Below, in pieces: positions 40,017-51,790 of a stretch of 64,000 nucleotides of DNA. The DNA comes from Isochrysis galbana (Eukaryota > Haptophyta > Isochrysidales > Isochrysidaceae). How positions within the stretch are numbered: the stretch's first letter is position 1; every line of letters starts with the position of its first letter. The notes beneath the pieces were generated by a model. The model was not told the DNA's origin. It saw only the letters and a program-made list of their open reading frames with translations, and did not search any database. A program made the position numbers and the translations under genes. The stretch is taken from contig CM030935.1 of assembly GCA_018136815.1 (NCBI GenBank), forward strand, positions 597,382-661,381. Reading direction: 5' to 3'.

Positions 40017-40250
40017 ATCGGGATTGGAAGGAGGCGTTCGTACAAGACGTTTTAATCAGCGGAGTGATGCTCATCACTGTTTGGTGTTTGGGTGTATACG
40101 CGTGTGTGCAAGCATGCGCGCGCATATGTGGATTCAGAATACGTGTTGAACACCCACGTCAGCTCTTCTAACGTATGCACAGAGCACAACACGTAGACCC
40201 CCGGCTCCCACGCAGACCCCCGGCTCCCATTACAACTCCCCACAATTCAA
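40017..40250. other. 3' flank of the C2/EF-hand gene
   Basis: No gene. A short direct repeat, ACCCCCGGCTCCCA, occurs twice near 40197-40230. Confidence 0.4.
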
Positions 40251-40251
40251 A

Positions 40252-40605
40252 ATGAGGGAAAACCCAGTAGCGACCAGTGAGGTGGCCGACCTACGTCGAA
40301 TGACTCACCAAGCAAATGCACCGGGGGGAGGGAGAGGATCCTCTCGTCGAAGAAGCAGAACGGCCCTTATAGCTCGCGCCCTGAGCGATCCTCGAAGAAT
40401 AAATGACTGCGCCCTGAGATACCTGCCACAAGGGTATCCTGGAGCGGCCTTGAGCCACTTCCTCTCCTCCTGCCACCGCACCAGGACTAAGCACCGGGGG
40501 GCAGTACCGGGGGGGGGGGGGGGGGAAGGGGAGGAGAGAACTTTAAACTTTTGCAGCAAGCGATTTGTCGTCAGCTTGGTGCGAAGTAAGTCTAAGTACA
40601 AATAA
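40252..40605 (+). CDS. Hypothetical basic protein
   Basis: A 117-codon frame with an ATG start: MRENPVATSEVADLRRMTHQ, then Arg/Ser-rich sequence, ALSDPRRINDCALRYLPQGY, a Gly run from a G tract at 40506-40524, and a C-terminal KRFVVSLVRSKSKYK. No family is recognised. The opposite strand also has a 169-codon basic frame over the same DNA, and I cannot decide between them. Confidence 0.25.
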   Translation: MRENPVATSEVADLRRMTHQANAPGGGRGSSRRRSRTALIARALSDPRRINDCALRYLPQGYPGAALSHFLSSCHRTRTKHRGAVPGGGGGEGEERTLNFCSKRFVVSLVRSKSKYK

Positions 40606-40869
40606 CTTACGTTCCGTACATCCATATCCGCGTGGCGTCGCTGTTTCTTCACCGTTGTCGTTGGTCGTTGGTCGGTCCGCCGCGATCGCTTTGCCCCCCG
40701 CCTCTCCATCGAAGCCATCTCCGTTGTATTCAGGCCTTTGAGCATGAATATTTCGGCATGAGCACGAGCCTTCTTCGTTATATACCGTCTTCTATGTTCG
40801 TCGTGGTCGCGCAAGGCGTGCAGAGTCGGATTCTCCCTGGGCCCAAGTCCTGTTCGCCGATTTTCGTGG

Positions 40870-41042
40870 CCATGGTGGTCTTGCTGCTGTGCAGCTGGGT
40901 CGAGGGGGCGCCCTCTCGCGGGCGTTTCGAGCGCGCGGCGACGGACATGGTCCGATCGTCCTTCGTCCGTCGCGGCGGGGTTGGCGGCAGGAGGGGCAGC
41001 GGCGCGCGCTCCATGACCCTATCACCTATCAGTTTAATGATA
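40870..41042 (-). repeat. LINE 5' leader copy with hairpin and MERAP start
   Basis: The minus strand reads from a hairpin (41027-41042, one mismatch), through GGGTC, to the ATG at 41014, then MERAPLPLLPPTPPRRTKDD and SKRPREGAPSTQ. The KRPREGAP block is shared with the copy at 37390. No reverse transcriptase follows. Confidence 0.65.
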
Positions 41043-41049
41043 ATTGTGT

Positions 41050-42100
41050 CAGAGATGTAAGAGAAAGAGAGGGAGGCTTTAGCCTGGTGGCGGGGGAGAA
41101 GACAGTGCCCATGCACGTTACGGTGTAGCGAACGCGTGCGTGAGAGAAGCTGTGGCTATGGCTATGGCTATGGGCTCAATCAATGATTGCAATCAAGGTT
41201 CCGTGCGTGGCCGAGAAGATGTAAAAGTTATAAAAATAAGATGTAGCTCGGAGAGAATAGGAGGCTAGCCGCAAATCAACGGCTAAATAAAGCAAAAGCA
41301 GCCCGAAGGCTAACTGCCCGCCGCCAATCAGTGGCTAAGGCAAGAGTGGCCCGAGGGTGACGAGCCAACCGCGAATCCACAGCTGTGGGTAGTAGGTTCG
41401 CCATTGGCCGCGAATCAACGACTGACGCCCAAGACGTCACCAACGGAGTGCCTAACCGCGAGGTGAGCAGGTGCATGAACCGGGCATCAACGGCTGAAGC
41501 CCAAGAGGTCACCAAAAGGGCACGTAGCTCCAAGCATTAATTAAGAGCCAAGGTGTGAGAGAGAAGCGAGGGGCAACCAATTGGGTGATGAGCTGCGAGT
41601 CAACAGCGAAGGTGAGCAGGATGAGAATCTGATTCCCATGGTATAACACAAACAAACGCAGTGGAAAATAAAGCAAACTGCACAAGTGCGGAGCGGGCAG
41701 CGATCCAAGCGGAGACTAGGGCAATGCGCGAGCACATGGAGCGCGAGAACGGCACTGTCACAAGCGCAAGCAGGACGCGCTCGGATGCGCGGTGCGCGAA
41801 ATCCGGTCGTCCAAAATTTTGCCGGCGTCAATTGCGCCTGGGCTGGGCAAGGAGCATGGCCAGCTCTGCATCCTCCAGCTCCTGCGCGGTGTGGGGGCGC
41901 ATTGGCATTGCGCGCGCCTTCCCGTGAGAACAGCAAAAAAAAAGGACGTATTGGCTATTGGAGAGGAGAACGCGCGTTTCACCTTTGGCAAGACCGCCTC
42001 AATAGAGCCCCAACAGCGCCCAGACGCTATCAATGGGGCATCCTGTTGAAACCTTATGCCCGCAAAACCCTCTAATGCTGGCGGCGGTCAAATAGATCGA
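41050..42100. other. Unassigned DNA with degenerate GAATCAACGGCT words
   Basis: Between 41270 and 41610 the words AATCAACGGCTAA and GAGTCAACAGCG recur about six times at irregular distance, giving repeated LVTSWAS-x-VD-x-R in one minus-strand frame. A frame at 41661-41927 starts MENKANCTSAERAAIQAETR but has no recognised domain. Confidence 0.4.
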
Positions 42101-42104
42101 AAGC

Positions 42105-44263
42105 TCACCCACGACGTGGGCGCTTTTGCGTCGCCATGTTTGATGTGTGCAGTCCATGGCTCTCTCTGTTGTTGTTGCGTCCATTGGGCAACGTCAGCTT
42201 GAGCCTCGGAGCACGGGAAACAAAAGCTTCCACACTCTTTTCACTCGCACCATCACTGGATACCATATCCGGTGAGGCCGGCGCATCGTTAGACGATGTC
42301 TCCGTGTTGTCATGGTGGCGCACTTTGATCACCTGCTCACAGCAAGCAGAATCAAGGAAAGAGCCAAGGATTTCTCTCTTTTGTGATGCAACTTCAGATT
42401 CTCCGAAGCACCTAGCACCATCCATGGATGTCGGTGTGATTTGCTGCAGAGCTTTCTCCACCGTCCCATGGCGTACAGAGTCGTGCGGCAGTGACTTAAA
42501 GAGAGTTTTGGTGGCCGTTGCGCTGGGAGCGGCATCGTGTGACGTGTGAGGCCCGCGGGCTTCCCAAGTATCATTCATGGCCGACTTTGAGGGGACATCT
42601 CGTGAAAAGCACCCCTCTCTTTGGTCAAGTTGAACCGTCCAACGCGGGACGACATTCCAAATCGGATTGCCATATGGATCATACCCAAATTCATCACACC
42701 TCGGCTTGCCTGCCGAATCAAGAAAGACGCTCGAGCCCGCAGCAAGCTCTCCGAGGGGGCTCGGCTCCTGTGGGTCCTTGAGCTCGTCTACCACAATACA
42801 AGCATTCGTGCAGGAGCCCTCCTCAACCACTCGACGTTCACTCACGGATAGCTCTCCCGCATTGTTGTCGAGACGGACAGTATACCGCCTGGCTACGTAA
42901 TCCCACGAGGTGACACATCCTGCCGAGCCATTCAATTCAGGACGGCCGCTCAAACCATGTAGTTGGACGCGCTTGCCGAATAAAGACCCAGGTCTATGTG
43001 TTGTGGCTTGCCCACACCTGCAAAGCATAGGAGGCGCGAGCAATCTGAAAAGGGCCTTTGGGAGTCATAGGGTGGCGACGGTGCACCACAAGCAGCGGTA
43101 CAGCACATGCAGCGCGCACTACAGCACACTTTGTGGATCTGTTGCCTAGCAAAGCAACACCTCTCTACTGTCTATGGGCAAACCTCGGCTGGTGATGTTC
43201 CGCACCGGTCGTCGAGATACCGCCGCACAGCAGCGAGAAGTTCAAGGTGCCCACATAAGGCAGCTTCAACGGCGTCGGCTTCACAAATTTGAGCCAGCAT
43301 AGCCCGCGCCAACTCAATCCCAGAAGCTGCGCCAGTGGATGTGGCCCGGTCACAGAGTACGACGATCACGCCCTCGTGCCCACGTCGCACGGCGAGGCTT
43401 ACACAAGACGTTCCACCATCATCGCGACCTGACACGGCGGCGGGATCAAGGTCGAGCAAAAGCGCCAACACGTTGGCATGGCCCTCGGCACACGCCCACC
43501 AAAGAGCGCATCTCCCATCGAGGTCCACGTCTGCCATATCGGCTCCGAGAGCGAGGATCTCGACGACCTTGTCCAATTTGCCCGTTCGTGCTGCTGCACG
43601 AAGCGCAGTTTGCCCCGTTGCAAGATCCTGAGCGTTGGGGTCGAGCTCAAACTCTTTGACAAATGCGAGGAGGTCGTTCACGCTGGCATCAGAGGCAGCC
43701 AACGACACCAGCTCAGTCGTCATGTAGATCTCGCATGCTGTGCCCACCAACTGAGGAAAGTGGATCATATGGGGATCGTGTGAGCTCAACTTAGGCTCTC
43801 TCTTCCTCAATCAGGCCGATGTGGTGCGACGAACCTCGAGTTCGTCGTCTTCCAGGTCATCGGGGTTTGGCACCCAGTCCTTCATCTGCTGCTTCCGCAG
43901 CCACTCGGCCTCGATCGCAGCAGCAGCAGCCATCTGCGCCTGCGAGTCGATCTTCGCGAGCTCGCCACACTGCTGGTCGAGCCTATAGAAATAGGAGATG
44001 CGTGTTATGCCCTTGCGCTCCGAAGATGGTTCCGAGAGCAACATCTCCTCTCCATCGAGCGCCGACTGCTTACTCAACACATCGTCAGCGTCGGCGTCTG
44101 GGGGATGTGTGAGGCTCTCCTCGTGCTGCTGGGTGAGCACGAGGAGTGAGTTGGGGGCGGCCTCGGGAATAGCACAGCCACACACGCACCTCGGCGCGGG
44201 CATCGCGCAGATGCACGCTAGCCGGGAGCCGGGCGGCGGCTCGCAGCCCTTCGCAGACGCCAT
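42105..44263 (-). CDS. Ankyrin-repeat protein with SH3-like GLxGRPELNG segment
   Basis: Proposed exons (minus strand) are 44263-43835, 43750-43206 and 43017-42105, joined through GT-AG introns of 84 and 188 bp; the total is 628 residues in frame. The N-terminus is Cys-rich (CICAMPAPRCVCGC), then acidic, with KDWVPNPDDLEDDELE. Exon 2 carries three ankyrin repeats (TGQTALRAAARTGKLDKVVE, DGRCALWWACAEGHANVLAL, GGTSCVSLAVRRGHEGVIVV). Exon 3 continues LDDRCGQATTHRPGSLFGKR, then VQLHGLSGRPELNGSAGCV, a small beta-barrel-like segment often found beside ankyrin or MYND domains in algae (recalled), and ends in a basic tail, QKRPRRG. Protein-protein binding is the likely role. Exon 3 has no ATG near its open start, which supports splicing. 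The exon 2-3 link is less certain than exon 1-2. Confidence 0.65.
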
Positions 44264-45220
44264 CGGCGCGCCGAGTCAAACGCGCCCCCGACAGCTCTCA
44301 CAGAAAGTTTTTTTGTGACTGCACGAGGCGCCTCGCCGTGAGTGATCTGAACCGCTTCGTCCGTTGCTAGTCGCCCTTGTTTCACGTGTATGTGTGTGCG
44401 CATCTATCGGGGTATCTGGAGCCTGGCGCGGCCTAAGGTTAGTTGTCGCTAATGTCTAACGCTTGGCCGGTCTGCCGCTGCGCGGAGGCTCTTATGTTTC
44501 GGCTTTGAGCTCCGAGCCGTCCGGGCTCGTATCTCGTATCCCCGATCTGCGCGTGCTACACGGTAATGGAAAAGGAAAAGGGTAGAAAAGACAGATTTGC
44601 AGGGAATATTATGTAGAGTATGTAGCCCGGTCACTCACTATGAGGGTGCGGAGGGCACCAGCTACAATGGATGAATGAAGGGCTAAACAAGCTCCCTATG
44701 GCTTCCGGTAGGATGGATCAGCAAAAAAAATTGGGGGTTCTCCGGCGACATTTTCGACGAAAAATACAGAATTTTAGGCCATCGACATCGAAGGCGGTGC
44801 GCGAAATACAGGCGGGCCCCCCTCCGGTATATTTTTTGTGAGGCCCTTCATGCGAGGCACAAACATCGAATAGCGAGGAAACTTGTGACGCCAGCTCACT
44901 GGGTTCACAAGGCCTGGGTCTGTGAACACTGGAGCATAAGGCAAACTCATGTTTTTAGACTTTAGACTTGAATGTGTACGAAAGTATCACAAAACTCAAG
45001 ACGCTCACGTGAACCGTTTGTCACCGAGGGCTAGAGCAGCTAACTTGGCACCGCTACCAGGCGGGCGGCGTGCACTAGTTTGTTCATCCACTTCGACTAG
45101 TGACAGCACAAAACCGTTGAATCGGGTTATGCTGCCCTAATAGCCGAGCTAATTGCCACGCCGCTGAGGACAGGTGCACTCCGCTCTGCTCGGACCTCGG
45201 ACCCCCCGCATGACCCGAGC
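44264..45220. other. Promoter side of the ankyrin gene and unassigned DNA
   Basis: Nearly 1 kb with no recognised gene or repeat. Base composition is less GC-biased than in the repeat regions. Confidence 0.45.
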
Positions 45221-45221
45221 C

Positions 45222-45345
45222 CCTAAGTAGAGCACGAGGGGAGTTGCCGCAAGGCGGGGAATAAGCAGGGTGAGGAAGGGAAGGGGGCGTGGCTGCGAGG
45301 GAACGATCCAGGGCCACAGGGCCACGTGTGAGGCGAGAATATGAA
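45222..45345 (+). repeat. Dispersed repeat (GTAGAGCACGAGGGG family)
   Basis: CCCCTAAGTAGAGCACGAGG, then GGAGTTGCCGCAAGGCGG, GTGGCTGCGAGG and GTGAGGCGAGAATATGAAAA. Related copies lie at 10390-10500 and 33515-33600. Confidence 0.6.
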
Positions 45346-45780
45346 AAGGTTTTTTTTGTTTGCGACCTCTTCGTATCTCCCCCTTAGGCACATCGCACTT
45401 CTCTCGTCTTATTCGATAGGTCTCTTGGGATTGGGATCCTGCGTAGCAAGATTGCCCATCCTTTCCGTCATGGTGCGATTCCCCTTCCAGACGAGATCGC
45501 CGACAGATCGCCCTCTGATCGTCGTCCGTCGCTGTCTGATCGGAGTGTTTGGGTTTGATTTCAGTCGAGTTACGTGAGAAAGTCGTAGGGCGAGAGTCGG
45601 AGTGTTTTCCTGGGCGTCTGTGTCCGTCGTCCGGTCGTCAGTCGTCATCCGTCGCTCTCGCCCTCGTCGCTCTCGCTCTCGCTCTCGTCTAACACTCGTA
45701 CCCTACAACTCGCCTCTCCTCGCCAGCCCCTGCCATCACAGCCCTCCTCTCACTCACCCTCGCCTCTCGCCGCTCGCTCG

Positions 45781-45987
45781 ATGTCGCTTTCGCCGCCGTC
45801 CTTGCCCTCGCCCAAGCCCGCTTGCCCGCCTTCCTCTGCTAACGGGCTGAAGCCCGTCAGCACCTCCGAAGTCGTCTCCCTCGCCGCGCCTGCCGCCGGC
45901 CTCGCTCCTGCCTCATTGCCCTCAGGCCCCATGGGCCATTCCAATTCGTCAGTTGGTTGGTGCATGGCTAGCGGCCAGTGGCAGTAG
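45781..45987 (+). pseudogene. MSxPSPKP leader fragment
   Basis: This short frame starts MSLSPPSLPSPKPACPPSSA and is similar to the start at 21477 (minus strand; MSAPSSRSPSPKPVLPPFSA). A similar CTCTCG/CGTCGTC-rich leader lies upstream at 45480-45780. The frame soon ends. It suggests a second dispersed gene family of which only 5' pieces are present here. Confidence 0.4.
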
Positions 45988-46069
45988 CGGCACTAATAAT
46001 CAGTTGTTTTATTATTGGGTGGTGGCACGGGCCGGGGCTCTCGCGTGCACCTGCAGATGGGTGTTGGGG

Positions 46070-46208
46070 AGTTGGGGTTGCCTGCGCATGGCGCATGGCT
46101 GCTTCGGCGGCGCGTCGTCTGTTATGGCCCGATCGTTCGTCGCGGCGGGGTGGGCGGGAGAGGAGGAGGGGAGCAGCGCGCGCTCCATGACCCTATCGTT
46201 TAACGATA
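46070..46208 (-). repeat. LINE 5' leader copy with hairpin
   Basis: The minus strand reads through hairpin 46194-46208 (TATCGTT/AACGATA), GGGTC, and the ATG at 46188, then the GAGCGCGCGCTGCTC block. It is a short copy without a long open frame. Confidence 0.65.
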
Positions 46209-46785
46209 GTCGATGCTTTTCTGAATATGGTTGTAGCTTGTAGCTTGTTCACCTCCTCCTATTGCTGCTACCTATATATCTACATGACGCATGGTGTTTG
46301 GGTTGGAGAGCGCTAGCGCTAGCTTTAGCTGATGTGCTCTTTTTGCCCCGCGCGGAGCATAGGAAAGTAAGTGCCGCACTTGCATAGTCTACATGGATCG
46401 TGCAACGTGCTCGCTCGCCACCATGTAGACGTGCTTACGTTGCAAGTTGAAGTCCATGCGCTATTCGCTCAGCACCATGGTTCGGCAGAGCAGTAGTTCT
46501 ATTCTTAGTTCAGACGTACTAGATGTTCTCTCTTACGATTTGTGCGCTGCGCACGACGTAACAACAACTACGAAGGAACGCATCGCCCCGCTGCAAGCAG
46601 TATTAGAGCGTCCATCAGATCACATGATGATGCACTGCAATGAGCACCACCAATTTTTTGCATACAGGCGTACACGTCGTTGATAGTTGTGCCTCTTATC
46701 GTTGGGTCGCCAGTCCGTGTTGCGTGATTTCACCTCTTCAGCACTTGTGCAATCGACAACTAGGTGATCCCGGCGCACATGCGAC
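46209..46785. other. 3' flank of the beta-mannosidase gene
   Basis: No gene is supported. A 78-codon frame (46447-46683) has no recognised feature. Confidence 0.4.
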
Positions 46786-46789
46786 TACA

Positions 46790-49700
46790 TCATTCCCAAG
46801 TATCGCTTAGAGAGCGGAGACGAAGGCATGATAGTAGATCCTCAATCTCGAATGGCCTTGTGGCCTCGAATTCGATGTACATCGGCTGCCCCCCACCAAG
46901 CAGTGTAATCGCTCCATCCGAAAAGGCACCCTCGATTTCATCACAATGGGCGGAGAAGAGTACGGCTGTGATGTCGGACACAACAGCAAGGCGAGCTATT
47001 GTTGGCGAAAGTTGCTCCATCGACACGAGGCGCGGGCGAGCACGGAGTAGCTGCGCGTCTCGGAGTGGCGTGAGCCAGATATACGTCTCAAGGTGATCTG
47101 AGGAATGCTGCTTAGCAGCAGCCATCGCATCCGCAGTAGGAGTGTCTACCTCTAGAAGAAGGCGGACAAACGCATGTTCAAGGGCCATGCCAGCGAGCAT
47201 GGGCGCAACATTGCCTTCCCATACCGCTTCCGACGTTGATGGGCCTACGATGACACGGGCCGTTTTGTTCGCCAGCGGGACTGCAGGTACATCGGCCCAG
47301 CGATACGCTTCGATGCGGAGAAGGCCACTAGCCGTGATTTGGAGGTCGGACACAATGTGTGCGGTCACGGTGATAGGCGCAAGCGACGCAGCAGCGGCAG
47401 CGGCCTCGGCAGCGAACTCAGCCTCCACCTCCGCCTCTGCATCTACGATTAAAGTTGTTGCGGTAGCTCCCGATGAGAAATTGGGGCACGGGAGAGAACT
47501 CCATACGGGCATCGAGTCAATGTCGCACCCTGCGCCACGACAGCCTCGCTCACATAATGTCAGGCCATGAGATGCACAAAAGCTTGCAGCCTCCACAAAT
47601 GTAGCCCCCCATGGCCCAAGCACATCGGTTGATGTTGTGCACCGGCCGTTGATCTCGCCCCCGAGCCTACGCACGCAGCTATCCACCGTCATACCTCTAG
47701 CATTTCCTGGTTCGCAACACTGAGGCGCAATCGACACCGATCCCAGCCCGGCCGCACGCATCTGAGATGGCGAGATGTGCCGTTTCGTGTACTCTTCTCC
47801 AGGGTATGCGCAGTCAATGACTTCTGAACCCGATGCCCCTCCTGACAAGACCGCGACTCCCCGAGAGGGGATCCGCGGTGGAAGCGACGGCGGCAACTTC
47901 ACCGTGGCCGAGAGGAGTAGGGGCATAAACGCACGCGAGACGGCGTGATGAGCGAGGCGTGGAGTGCCATCATATTCGAGAGTGGACCAGTCTGGACCCT
48001 GCCAAATGGAATTGAGTTGCCAGTATAGGATCCCCATGGTGCGAGCGTTCGATGCGCGATCACGCCGCCACCGGTGAATTGCGGTTTCGTAGCACCTCGC
48101 CTGTTGTGCCTGTGTGAGCCATAACCAGTCGTCAAAGAGGCGAGCTTGGCTGCGATTCCCTGCCAAGCCCGCACCGGCAGATGCAGGGGGGACACGGAAA
48201 TGTCGCCGCATCATCGCAAGCACTTGGGCGTTGCCGTCCGGGTGACGCATGCGGAAGGCAGCAAAGGGCGACTCCCGTGACCAGTCCTCTGGAGACATCA
48301 CACGCGAATACTGCGAAAAGGAAGGGAATGACTGAAACCCATGCTCAGATACGAACCGCGCAGCCGGGTACGAGTCTGGGTCCTCACAGTCCGAGAAGTA
48401 GTTGTAGTAGTGAATGTCTCCCCACGATGACGAGCTCGCAGTGCCCCATCGCTTCACGTACGGATCGGAGGAGATCACGCCATTTGAGGGGGAAGAGTCG
48501 ACGATAGGTCGGGCATCAGGGTCGGCGGAGGCCACCGCCGGCAAGACGGTATCCAAGTATAGCTTGACCTCATCTACCAGGTAGACGTCGCGATTAGATC
48601 GTGCCTCTTCATACCTGTTCAAGGGATGAGTGCGTACCACATCCGGTTGGAAGAGCCCGACCTACTAGGCAAGCAGCGACGCGGGGTGCAGGAAAGACTT
48701 TACAACCTGTCCTGGCACTAGTAGTATTAGCGTGTGTCTGGGGTATCGCTCACCATCCAAGAGCCTGCTCGTTCTCATTGTTCGCACCCCAAATGACGAC
48801 GGATGAGTGCGTTTGGAGCCTCGCCGTCTGCTCAACGACCTCCCTTCGCACCAACTCCAAAAAGGGCCGGTCGCGAGGATAAAGCGCGCAGGCAAACACA
48901 AATTCTTGCCAGACCATTATACCCATCTCGTCACATGCCATGTAGAAAGCCTCGGGTTGGTAGCGGCCCCCTCCCCACACACGCACCATGTTCATGTGTG
49001 CGGCTGCAGCACGGCGCAGAATCCATCGCCAATGCGCTACTCCGGCAGCGGATGCCTCTGCAGATGCAAATACATGAGAAGGAATGGCGTTTGCTCCCTT
49101 GGCGAAGATAGGCACGCCATTCAACCGAAAGAAGAAGGAAGTGCCGTTCGGTGCACCAGACTTGGGAGGCGGCTCGGCATCTTGGACCAGTTCCACACGT
49201 CGAAGGCCGACTCTTCGACGAAGCGGGGTGCTACAGTTAGGCACACCAACATTCGCGCCGCCAAGATTTCCTGGTAGTCGGGACCCGCTGCTCCGGAGGT
49301 TCTGAAGGTCGCCACTACCACTGTTATCAATGTTGCTGCCCAGACCCACTGCATCCGGCGACAGGCAGAGCGTTGCAAGCAGCTCATATGTCTCCGGCGC
49401 ACCATATCCCCGTGGCCACCACAGCCTTGGCGAAGCCACCAACAGCGGCGGTATGGCAGCGTCGCGCCTCATTGCCGAGGCGTCATTACCTGGCGGAAGA
49501 GTGAGTGCTCCCTTCCCAATCATCCGTTGCATCGGCTGCCCATCGCACCGCGGGTAGCAGAGCTCCAGTCGGAGTTCAAGAGAGGGATACAGTTCCATTG
49601 GCGGCCGGCTGCCAATCGGTGTGTCTAACCACCCACTAACACGGAGAGCGACCGCGCCACTTTCGCGATGCTCTTGGGAAATAGCCACTCCAGCAAGCTG

Positions 49701-50633
49701 TACCTCATTTGACCACCGGGCCCGAAGCTCTATATTGCCAGTTAGGCCAGTCGGGATGAGCGACGGCCCCCAGTCCCACCCAAAATCTGACTGCGCCTTG
49801 CGCACAAAATTGCGGTGCGAAGGTTCGCTCCAGGTGTGATGGTAGACAGAGTGAGGCACAGTGTATGGATACGCAGCCGCTCGGCGCGCCGCCTCTGCCA
49901 ATGACGAAGAGAAGGCCAGCACGAGGTTATTTGAGCCTGGCCTAAGTAGCCCTGCAAGCACCGGAAGTTCGTGCGTCATCAGCGCGGAGTTCAGTGGGCT
50001 GCCGAGCTGGACGCCGTTGAGAAAAATTGTACAGAAGGTATCCACGCCGGAGAGGCGAAGCCAGAGTTCGGGTGGCATGCCCGACGGTCCTGGTTTGAGG
50101 AGCGGCGAGTCCTTCGCGACGGCAAAAGTGGCCGTGAAGTTCCAAGCTGCGAGTGCGACCCACCGGTACGCCAACTCGTTGAAGCGGTAGAGTGGATCGC
50201 CAATATACCCAGCGGCCTGCAAAGCCTCGTGCGCGACGCCCGGGATTCGCGCCTCAACATCAATCAGCTGCGGCGCGGAGCCGTTTCCCGTCACATTCAG
50301 CGTCCCACAGCGCCAGTGCACGCCATCGGCCGAGGCGAGCGAGCGGACTATAGGGTCGTAAAAGCGCGGGATTGTGGGTCTTGGATGAGCCGAATGGAGT
50401 GCGGCCGCCACTGCCTCAGCAACGGCCTCCGAGAGCTCAGGATACTCAAGCAGTGGCAAGGTTGCTGGCTTCCCCTTCAATCCGGAGAGCCTTGCGGCGC
50501 TAATCAGGCCGAGAATGGTGAGGAGGAGGACAGCCGCTAGGAGGATTCGTAGGCGTGCAGGTAGGCTGTGGGTCCTCACCTCACGCTCAGGCGCAGCACT
50601 GCCGTCGGCTGCCACGAGAGAGGTCTGCTCCAT
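46790..50633 (-). CDS. Beta-mannosidase (GH2), with inserted Cys-rich domain
   Basis: The enzyme removes terminal beta-mannose from glycan cores, typically in lysosome or vacuole. Two exons, 50633-48754 and 48614-46790, give 1234 residues; the intron is GT-AG (gtgagcg...ttgaacag), and splicing joins NNENEQALG-W-YEEARSNRDVY as in other family members. An N-terminal anchor (LRILLAAVLLLTILGLISAA) is followed by GH2 sugar-binding and barrel domains: YHHTWSEPSHRNFVRKAQSD, FGWDWGPSLIPTGL, MVRVWGGGRYQPEAFYMACD. Acid/base is E620 in NNENE; the nucleophile is E717 in SEHGFQSFPSFS. Human MANBA has 879 residues. The excess is partly an insertion at about residues 895-1003 with FCASHGLTLCERGCRGAGCD then VWSSLPC, a Cys-rich module of algal secreted proteins (recalled). 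Confidence 0.92.
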
Positions 50634-51170
50634 GGCGTTCGCGACTACTGTGCGGGCCGAAAGTGATGGGGTTGGAGAAGAAGAAGAGAACAGCGCTGGT
50701 GAGAGGGATCTCCTCTCTTGAGATGGGGTGGGGTGGAGGGAGGGGGGAGGGGGTGGAAAGCACGGCAGGGGGAGGCAGGGGCGGCGGAGGCAACCTGGAG
50801 GAGAGAAGAAGAAGCAGAGAAAGGAGGTTAACCTAGGGGCTGTCTACTGTATTCTCCTCAGCACCGAGGGAGGCAGAACACAGTCCTCTCTCTCTCTCTC
50901 TCCTCTCTCGAGGCACTCATCACCACCGCGATGGGGGACGGACGTCCGGGGGGGGGGAGCGGGGAGGAAGGGGTATTCTATTTTGAGAGGTGCTGCAACA
51001 GGTGGCTGGCTCATGATGAGTCCAAAATAAACATGGAACTATGCAAGCATACCTGCATCTGCATACCTCTATCTCCTATCTCTAGACCCCTGCGCTGCCT
51101 CTTGGCAGGCAGGGGGGACTCACCCAGACTGCCCAGACTCTCCCAGAGAGCTGGGCACAGATCGCACGCC
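50634..51170. other. Upstream region of the beta-mannosidase gene
   Basis: G-rich on the plus strand (50720-50800), hence C/T-rich on the gene's sense strand, like the leaders of other genes. (CT)n occurs at 50887-50905 and a G run near 50950. No other gene is seen. Confidence 0.45.
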
Positions 51171-51174
51171 CTGG

Positions 51175-51290
51175 TAGGGCGGTCAAACACGCCTTTTAAC
51201 TTCTAAGGGTGAAAATTCACTATCACTAAGTCAAGATTGAGGTTTTATCACGCGATTTTTAGGGTATTACACTGGAAATGGGTATATTAG
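51175..51290 (-). repeat. Solo end of the TAGGGCGGTCAAACA TIR element
   Basis: TAGGGCGGTCAAACA, then TTTTAACTTCTAAGGGTGAA, AAGTCAAGATTGAGG and CGATTTTTAGG, matches the reverse complement of 1870-1957. It continues for about 110 bp without a partner end nearby. Confidence 0.75.
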
Positions 51291-51375
51291 GCAGAATCTT
51301 ATGAGAAATATGCACATTTTCGACGCCATTCAACACACAGACCCAAACACGTTTTCGCGCTCGTGCGAAATCAAC

Positions 51376-51790
51376 TATCAGTAAACTGATAGGGTCATGG
51401 AGCGCGCGCCGCCTCCCGCCCTCGCCGCCGCCGCCCTCGCCGCGATGGACGAAGCGTTCATGGACACGCCGATGTCGCCGAAGCGACCGCGCCAAGAGGA
51501 CCCACCCAGCCAGGTGGGCACAGAAGCCAACGGGCCGCGCCCGCGCATCACCGAGAACGGCGAGCGAACAGCCTGCATGCTGGCTGCCAGCATGCAGCAC
51601 ACACACACCACATTCCACAGCTACACCAGCCACACCATACCAGAGGGACGCTCCACTAGGGAAGGCCTCCGGGCTGGGACCCTACACAGCCGCGGTACCG
51701 CCCTCGCGCTCCGGCGCGAGGGGCTGGCCCGGCGCCATCTCAGACAGGACCCCGGGGCTGTCGAACCAGTTGTCTCTCGAAATCGAACGT
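51376..51790 (+). repeat. LINE 5' leader copy with MERAP frame
   Basis: Hairpin TATCAGT/ACTGATA (51376-51391), GGGTC, and the ATG at 51397 open MERAPPPALAAAALAAMDEA and MSPKRPRQEDPPSQVGTEAN. A later block (GGGAAGGCCTCCGGGCTGGG, then CCTACACAGCCGCGG) matches the reverse complement of 37075-37130. The frame of 131 codons stops at 51792 with no endonuclease after it. Confidence 0.65.
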
